Shown here piece after piece: positions 5,900 to 10,602 of a DNA stretch of 10,602 nucleotides; the first letter of the stretch is position 1, and the number at the start of each line of letters is the position of its first letter. The DNA is taken from positions 1 to 10,602 of the forward strand of contig JALLBK010000817.1 in NCBI GenBank assembly GCA_036940085.1, read 5' to 3'. The DNA is from Discostella pseudostelligera. Taxonomy: Eukaryota > Bacillariophyta > Thalassiosirophyceae > Thalassiosirales > Thalassiosiraceae. Both the position numbers and the translations under genes were made by a program. The notes below the pieces were generated by a model that was not told where the DNA came from, made no database searches, and saw nothing but the letters and a program-made list of their open reading frames with translations.

Positions 5900-7845
5900 C
5901 AAAAAGCCCCGCACCACTCTTGCTCTTGACCATGAGAGCCACCGAGGCAGAGGCCACCATAGTAGCTCCTCTCTCCATTACAATGAAGACCAATTATCCC
6001 GATCTATCCGATCTTCCGCGGTTTACGATCTCTGTCATCTTGTCGTACCTTCAACTACCACCGCCACATATCTTCAGCCGAAGTCACCTTGATGATCGAT
6101 TTACCACCAACTCACTGTTACCAACGCAACTGCTACTACCGCACAATCGAGATGCTATATCTTTCTTATTAACCACAAAAAGATACGCCTACGCAATGCT
6201 CCCTCTCTTTCGTGTTCCCAAATCTGTGGCACGCGCTTATCACATCAATTCAATTCACAATGATGGGATAATGACCGTGGTAGAAAAATATCGCTTCGTT
6301 GTATTACCGACACAAGATCCACGAACATTATTGGATCGATTGAATACCAGGCGGTTACGCGCACGGATTGTTCGGGTGAATCGTATGAAGAAGAACAAGA
6401 GTCATGATTTAGTGCAATGCAATGAAATGATGTCATGCTATGAGTATGGTAGATCAGTAGAAGAATTAGCATATGAAGAATGGTCCATGATGAAAATACA
6501 TCATGCCGATGGACGGGATGAGAATGGCGCTCAGGGAATAGAGAATTATTATTGCAAGCGGTGGAGGATATGGCCTGCCCACTTGGAACTACTTCAGTTT
6601 CTAGATGACGGTGATACCGAACAGTCAGAGGATATTAACAAGGAGATGAATGGACTTGGACGAGAGATTCCATCACCAATTTGTTTTAGGAACGAGCAAC
6701 ATCAGATGGAGGAGGGAGCGAACGGGTTTCGCGGACAAATGTTTCAGAGAGGGGTGACACTCTTAGCATCCTACCCACGAAGTGGCAACACTCTTCTCCG
6801 TACATTGTTAGAACGTATCACATCCGTTGTGACCGGATCCGATACCAGGCCAGATAGAACACTCTCTAGAATTTTGGCACTAGATCATGATCTTGTGGGA
6901 GAGGGTCTTGTCGGTGGAGTACCTATCAAACATCCGTCGAGCTCCAGAAACCAAGATGCATTCGATCCACTCGTCCAAATTGTTAAGACACATTTTCCCG
7001 AACGCAGTGGATGGAAGCCACTGACAGGAAATCGGGTATTACTCCTCATTCGTAATCCCTACGATGCCATCGATTCCTATTGGAATTTATGTTGCACGAA
7101 TACTCACACTCGAACCTTGGACGAATCGGTCTACGTGCAATATGCTCAAAAGTTTGATGAGTTGGCACGGCATGAAATACAAATTTGGTGCGACTTTCAT
7201 TATTATTGGATGGATATTTGCGAGAAGGAGAATGTACCAATATTGATTGTACGATATGAGGATTTGGTATTGGACACGGAAGCAGAGCTGAGGCGAATGT
7301 TGCGATTCGTATTAAATACCGAGGGTACATTGGATTCATTTTGGGAATGGAGAATACTTCACGCAGTATCAAAGGCGACAGCAAACAATTCTGCGGCAGC
7401 AAACAATCAAACTTCCAATCTTGGATCCTACAAACCTCGTAGCTCCAACGGAGGGCTTTCGAGCATTGGCAAAAGCGTGCGCAAGAATCGATTTTCTGAA
7501 GGAGTGTTGTTGCACATGCATGAAGTGGCTGTTTCGCTAGCGTTGGAGCGGAAGCAAAACCCCATGTACAAGATGCCGGCACCCAAACTAGAAACGCAAC
7601 AAACCAATGCGACACTTTTACATCGATTTGGATATGACATATACACACAGCAATTTCCGGAGAAGTTGAAACGATTAGATGATTTACCGGCACACGAAGC
7701 GGTGGGACGAGTGTGCGGTACAGTGACAATCAATAGAACTTCGGAGATTAGGCGAAAAGATGATCCGTTTGGTAGAGCCATGACGTTTTGGAGGCGAGGA
7801 GAAACGTGTGATGACACGGTCCCCTTTCCGACTGTTCGAAGATAA
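5881..7845 (+). CDS. Sulfotransferase (WSCD-like) with F-box-like N-terminus
   Basis: Intronless, up to 654 residues. The catalytic half has the 5'-phosphosulfate loop YPRSGNTLLR (Tyr298 on), then VTGS, GEG, VKTHFPERSG, the 3'-phosphate loop RNPYDAIDSYWN (Arg391 on) and VRYEDLV (about 456-462). The order and wording resemble the WSC-domain-containing (WSCD) sulfotransferases, which use PAPS; no WSC domain is present here. Residues about 44-110 look like an F-box: DLPRFTISVILSYLQLP, then after an insertion RDAISFLLTTKRYAYAMLPLF. No clear membrane span or signal peptide is visible. Three in-frame ATGs are possible: 5881, 5932 and 5983. The first lies inside the promoter repeat, while 5932 and 5983 have A at -3, so the real start is probably one of those. 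Sulfotransferase: strong. F-box: tentative. The acceptor is unknown. Confidence 0.87.
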   Translation: MCGEKHAKSPAPLLLLTMRATEAEATIVAPLSITMKTNYPDLSDLPRFTISVILSYLQLPPPHIFSRSHLDDRFTTNSLLPTQLLLPHNRDAISFLLTTKRYAYAMLPLFRVPKSVARAYHINSIHNDGIMTVVEKYRFVVLPTQDPRTLLDRLNTRRLRARIVRVNRMKKNKSHDLVQCNEMMSCYEYGRSVEELAYEEWSMMKIHHADGRDENGAQGIENYYCKRWRIWPAHLELLQFLDDGDTEQSEDINKEMNGLGREIPSPICFRNEQHQMEEGANGFRGQMFQRGVTLLASYPRSGNTLLRTLLERITSVVTGSDTRPDRTLSRILALDHDLVGEGLVGGVPIKHPSSSRNQDAFDPLVQIVKTHFPERSGWKPLTGNRVLLLIRNPYDAIDSYWNLCCTNTHTRTLDESVYVQYAQKFDELARHEIQIWCDFHYYWMDICEKENVPILIVRYEDLVLDTEAELRRMLRFVLNTEGTLDSFWEWRILHAVSKATANNSAAANNQTSNLGSYKPRSSNGGLSSIGKSVRKNRFSEGVLLHMHEVAVSLALERKQNPMYKMPAPKLETQQTNATLLHRFGYDIYTQQFPEKLKRLDDLPAHEAVGRVCGTVTINRTSEIRRKDDPFGRAMTFWRRGETCDDTVPFPTVRR

Positions 7846-7999
7846 CAACATTCAAGTAACATACAAAGTTGTATTACCTACTTCAGTGCAGTTGAATCCT
7901 ACCCTTTCTGATTATTTCTGTTTACACTGTTGCATTATTTGTGCAACTCTCCCGAATTGAGAATACCAGCAATATTTATGTCTTCATATCCAAATCAAC

Positions 8000-8503
8000 T
8001 CATTCAACTATTGTCGTTGAGCAACCACATGTTTCCGATCCTGACTTTGCAATTAAATAGTCGGCAACGTAGTTGCCAATATCCCAAGCATTCACAAAAG
8101 CATCAGCATTGTATTCGGTCCACCGCGCGTATAAATCATCAGTTACCTGTGTCATTATTTCTGCAACGTCATCCATGCCTTTGTTTCGGCAGGATATGTA
8201 AGTATTTTTCACCGACGTTCCCATCTTAACATGAACCTCCTGGGGCATCCATTCGGCATCTAACCATGCGGCTACACTCTTTGCCATGTTTTCGCCCACT
8301 AATTCGTGATCTTTCCCCAAGCCTGCTAAAGACACGAGCACTACACCGCCTACGTCGTTCGTTTCGGCATCGGCAGCTGCAAATAATATCGCGTTGTCTA
8401 TTCTACGGAGGTTAACATTCTCGCGACCGGAACCGTTGATACCAAAACCAAGAGAGGATCCCAGAAGCGATATCAGCACTGCCAACAATCCTTGATATTT
8501 CAT
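8000..8503 (-). CDS. Small secreted or plastid-targeted protein of unknown function
   Basis: Intronless, 167 residues from ATG 8503. It opens with a classic signal peptide, MKYQGLLAVLISLLGSSLG, followed by FGINGSG. A Phe just after the predicted cleavage site, with a following stretch of Arg and Asn and few acids, recalls the bipartite ASAFAP-type plastid signal of diatoms, but the match is weak. The mature part is soluble and mildly acidic, with GGVVLVSLAGLGKDHELVGE, AWLDAEWMPQEVHVKMG, and an alpha-helical second half rich in Asp and Ala (DDVAEIMTQVTDDLYARW, NAWDIGNYVADYLI). It ends in a Cys pair, CGC. I recognise no family. The gene is convergent with the sulfotransferase gene and divergent from the transporter gene. 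Codon periodicity and signal peptide make it credible as a real gene. Confidence 0.75.
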   Translation of the reverse strand: MKYQGLLAVLISLLGSSLGFGINGSGRENVNLRRIDNAILFAAADAETNDVGGVVLVSLAGLGKDHELVGENMAKSVAAWLDAEWMPQEVHVKMGTSVKNTYISCRNKGMDDVAEIMTQVTDDLYARWTEYNADAFVNAWDIGNYVADYLIAKSGSETCGCSTTIVE

Positions 8504-9080
8504 TGTCACGAGCTAGTACTAGTAGGAGATGATAGTGAGCCAATGGTTCATGTTCATGTAATATGTTCAATGTTCTCATGCTATTGCTACATATTGCTAT
8601 TGGTTCATCGAGGTTCATCGTCATCGTCATCCAGCCACAACATCACAACATGTGCCACGTCACATGAAGTCTCCCGCCAAATGTTTGCCACGTGAAACCC
8701 CACTCGAGTTGTTATGTCTCCCGTCATTATTTCTTGCCACCACGTACGCAGTGCGTTTTGGCGGGAGAGACCAAGTCATCCAATACTAAATCCTACGTGA
8801 ATCTCTGCGAGAAGCCTTTGCACACCCTCTTCGCCTGTGACCCCGGCAGCCGAAGCAGCCGAAGCGGCCCAGCACAAACCAAAGAAGCAGTGTGACCGTG
8901 ACCCCTTTTGCCTTGTGGCTCCGACCTGCTCCGACGTTTGACGGCGAAGCGACGCGAGGGCGGACGGCGGATGGAGGCATCTTCTTCTTCTATCACTAAA
9001 TACTCACTACTACAATCACCCTCTCCTCAATCCAAAGCCAACGCATAATGAACCTCTCGTAAACAGAAAAAACACTATTG
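8504..9080. promoter_or_regulatory. Divergent 577-bp intergenic region with inverted E2F-like sites and a G-box
   Basis: This is the longest non-coding stretch of the window. It holds a perfect 12-bp inverted repeat, TCTCCCGCCAAA (8670-8681) and TTTGGCGGGAGA (8757-8768). TTTGGCGG fits the E2F consensus WTTSSCSS. Between the arms are a CACGTG G-box (8689-8694) and a related TCTCCCGTCA at 8717-8726; TGCCACGT occurs at 8653-8660 and 8686-8693. The side near the transporter (about 8830-8980) is GC-rich with GCAGCCGAA-type repeats and no convincing ORF. A 10-bp palindrome CTAGTACTAG (8513-8522) lies just before the minus-strand start. Binding roles are inferred. Confidence 0.5.
8602..8631. repeat. 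GGTTCATCG / TCATCG short tandem repeat
   Basis: GGTTCATCGA is followed at once by GGTTCATCG and then TCATCGTCATC. It is a small microsatellite-like run in the intergenic region, about 100 bp upstream of the small secreted-protein gene. No function is evident. Confidence 0.7.
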
Positions 9081-10335
9081 ATGCTGAGGTCACCTACTCG
9101 CGACCGAGAAGCTCGAGATTCTTACCAGGACACTGAACTGCAGAAGAGAACAAGATCAGAATCAACCATGGTGTTCAAGTCGATGATGAGTAGCATGAAG
9201 CTATTTGTGCTCTGCTTACTATGCATGCAGAACACATTGTTTACGGTATTGAGAAGGTACAGTCAAGGTGTGCTTAAAGAAAATTATTCCAAGGTGAGTA
9301 TAGTGGGCGTTGCCTGCATTGTTATCACATGACACATGATATGGTCTATGAGACTTCGTCATCAGTCATCACCTCAACTCAATCGAGATAAGCTGATGTC
9401 GTCGTCGTTTTCGTTGTGCGCAGTATGAAGTCCTCCTAGTCGGCGAGGTTATTAAAATTATCTACTCCGCATATCAGATCTCCACATCCCTACCTAATGG
9501 TGAAAAGGCCATACCAAGGCTTCGATACCTACTACGCCGCTCGTCGAAAATGGCAGTCCTCGCTATGATCTATGGAGCCATGAACATTCTATCCTTCGTT
9601 GCGCTTCGTAATATCTCCGCGGGGATGTTTACCATCTTTGCGCAATTAAAGATCTTGACCACTGCCACCTGCTCTCGCTTAATGTTGAATCAATCGTACA
9701 GTATGACGAAGTGGCGGGCATTAATATCACTCATGACGGGCGTGTTGTTGTTCTCGGAACCAATTTGGAATAGGGAGGGCGCAAGTGTCAATCCCGATGG
9801 GGGGAATGTCATATTGGGTACAGCTGCGGTATTGACCGAAGTAACGTTGAGTGGATTTGCTTCTATTTATTTCGAGAAGGTTATCAAAACAGACCCGGAG
9901 CAGCTGGGAATATGGGAGAGAAATTTTCAATTGGCATTTGGTTCGTTTCCCATATATATTCTCTTCATTTTGCATGAGGATGGAGGGAGTGCAGGATATT
10001 TTGGAGGTTGGTCGATCGTAGCCGTTTTATTAGCTCTGCTGGGTGCGGCCGGTGGATTGTTGGTAGCGCTGTCCATCAAGTATGGTGATTCTATCTTGAA
10101 AACGTTGGCAACCACCGGAGCAATCGTCTTGTCCGCCGCCTTAGATCACTTCTTGCTTGGCGGTCCATTGACGTCCATCATGTGTATAGCCGGTGTCCAG
10201 GTGATCATATCGATTTGCAATTATACATTTGATATGTCACCTCCTGAACCACCCTTGCAGGTTGACAAAACAACCAAATCTCCGGCTTTGCCGTCGCTGG
10301 AGGATGAAGAAATGAATGTGTTGATTAAGAAATGA
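9081..10335 (+). CDS. Nucleotide-sugar transporter, SLC35A-like (two exons: 9081-9293, 9424-10335)
   Basis: Golgi/ER antiporter that exchanges a cytosolic nucleotide sugar for the nucleotide monophosphate and so feeds luminal glycosyltransferases. Joining exon 1 (71 codons) to exon 2 in phase 0 restores one 374-residue protein of normal family length with about ten membrane spans. Family motifs appear in order: MQNTLFTVLRRYSQG and EVLLVGEVIKIIYSAY (across the junction), FTIFAQLKILTTA, GFASIYFEKVIK (215-226), WERNFQLAFGSFP, GGLLVALSIKYGDSILK, and TGAIVLSAALDHFLLGGPL. These fit the UDP-galactose/UDP-GlcNAc/CMP-sialate transporter subfamily; the substrate cannot be chosen. ATG 9081 has a weak context (TTGATG); ATG 9168 (AACCATGG) is better and would remove a charged 29-residue leader. 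The intronic in-frame read-through would end after 13 codons, which supports splicing. Confidence 0.9.
9294..9423 (+). other. Spliceosomal intron, 130 bp
   Basis: The donor is AAG/GTGAGT and the acceptor is TGCGCAG/TAT. The intron is in phase 0 and lies between Lys71 and Tyr72 of the transporter. Removing it joins the first membrane segment to the family-typical LLVGEVIK helix, whereas unspliced reading hits a stop at 9330-9332. It is the only intron I can support in this window. Confidence 0.88.
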
Positions 10336-10431
10336 AACAAGGGGAGGTGAATTCAGCAATGTTGATGTGGAAAGATATTTAAATTGTTAAATCTGTGGAA
10401 TACTATTGTTATGGAGATAGGTCGACAACCT

Positions 10432-10602
10432 TTAACATTTGGCTGTGTTCTGATCGATAGTGTCAAATATAATCCTTTCATATTTTTCCAATATCTGGAA
10501 TGGTGTCAAGTTCTCATCACCTGACATATTGGGCAATTCCGGTGGAAACGATGATGCGCTCTTTGATTCCCCACGTTCCCATCTATCTCCTACATCGGAT
10601 TT
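10432..10602 (-). CDS. 3' end of an unidentified gene (5' part outside window)
   Basis: On the minus strand a frame is open from the window edge to a TAA at 10434-10432, giving 56 C-terminal residues. The peptide is polar and looks like ordinary protein: SSFPPELPNMSGDENLTPFQ then ILEKYERIIFDTIDQNTAKC at the end. It would be convergent with the transporter gene, 96 bp from its stop, which fits the strict strand alternation of the window. No domain is recognised, and an intron within the visible piece cannot be ruled out. Short length keeps the confidence moderate. Confidence 0.5.
   Translation of the reverse strand, partial: KSDVGDRWERGESKSASSFPPELPNMSGDENLTPFQILEKYERIIFDTIDQNTAKC

Noticed and set aside
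7046..7729. 227-residue minus-strand ORF inside the sulfotransferase
   Set aside because: It lies entirely antisense to a region with clear sulfotransferase motifs; no recognisable domain and it is the expected by-product of codon bias.
8692..8996. Small ORFs on both strands in the long intergenic region
   Set aside because: Peptides of 64-67 residues, Arg/Ser-rich, from GC-rich repeats; no domain, start context or partner exon support.
9294..9332. Read-through C-terminus of exon 1 after the splice donor
   Set aside because: Canonical splice sites and restored family sequence across the junction show this is intron.
1..10602. CRISPR arrays, insertion sequences, tRNA or rRNA genes, retroelements
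   Set aside because: No regularly spaced repeats, transposase or reverse-transcriptase motifs, terminal repeats or tRNA-like folds were seen by eye; a covariance-model and repeat-library scan was not possible.

Overview
The window looks like nuclear DNA of a stramenopile alga, most likely a centric diatom of the Thalassiosira type. The genes are compact and mostly intron-free, and one carries a short GT-AG intron. One gene encodes a membrane protein rich in 'PTxxP'/'SPT' linkers and Cys-rich modules of the kind common in diatom surface proteins. The identification of the organism is an inference from style and protein content, not from a marker gene.

Seven protein-coding genes alternate strictly in strand (-,+,-,+,-,+,-), so every gap is either a divergent promoter or a convergent 3' end. 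From left to right: (1) 1-1299, minus, DusA-type tRNA-dihydrouridine synthase, 3' end outside the window; (2) 1500-4442, plus, a 980-residue single-pass membrane protein with four Cys-rich modules, a DNRLRE-like beta domain and C-terminal 28-residue repeats; (3) 4627-5694, minus, a family 7 (beta-1,4-galactosyltransferase-like) glycosyltransferase with an N-terminal WW domain; (4) 5881-7845, plus, a PAPS-dependent sulfotransferase with an F-box-like N-terminus; (5) 8000-8503, minus, a small secreted or plastid-targeted protein of unknown function; (6) 9081-10335, plus, a two-exon nucleotide-sugar transporter; (7) 10432-10602, minus, the 3' end of an unidentified gene. Convergent gaps (4443-4626, 7846-7999, 10336-10431) are short, and I saw no further genes in them.

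Three genes (glycosyltransferase, sulfotransferase, nucleotide-sugar transporter) belong to glycan assembly and sulfation, and gene 2 is a plausible surface or wall glycoprotein. A functional link is only suggested by proximity. The most unusual points are the two 'interaction domain plus glycan enzyme' architectures (WW-GT7 and F-box-like-sulfotransferase), which are divergently transcribed from one repeat-bearing promoter and lack visible membrane anchors. Also notable are E2F-like and G-box elements arranged as inverted repeats in two of the divergent promoters.
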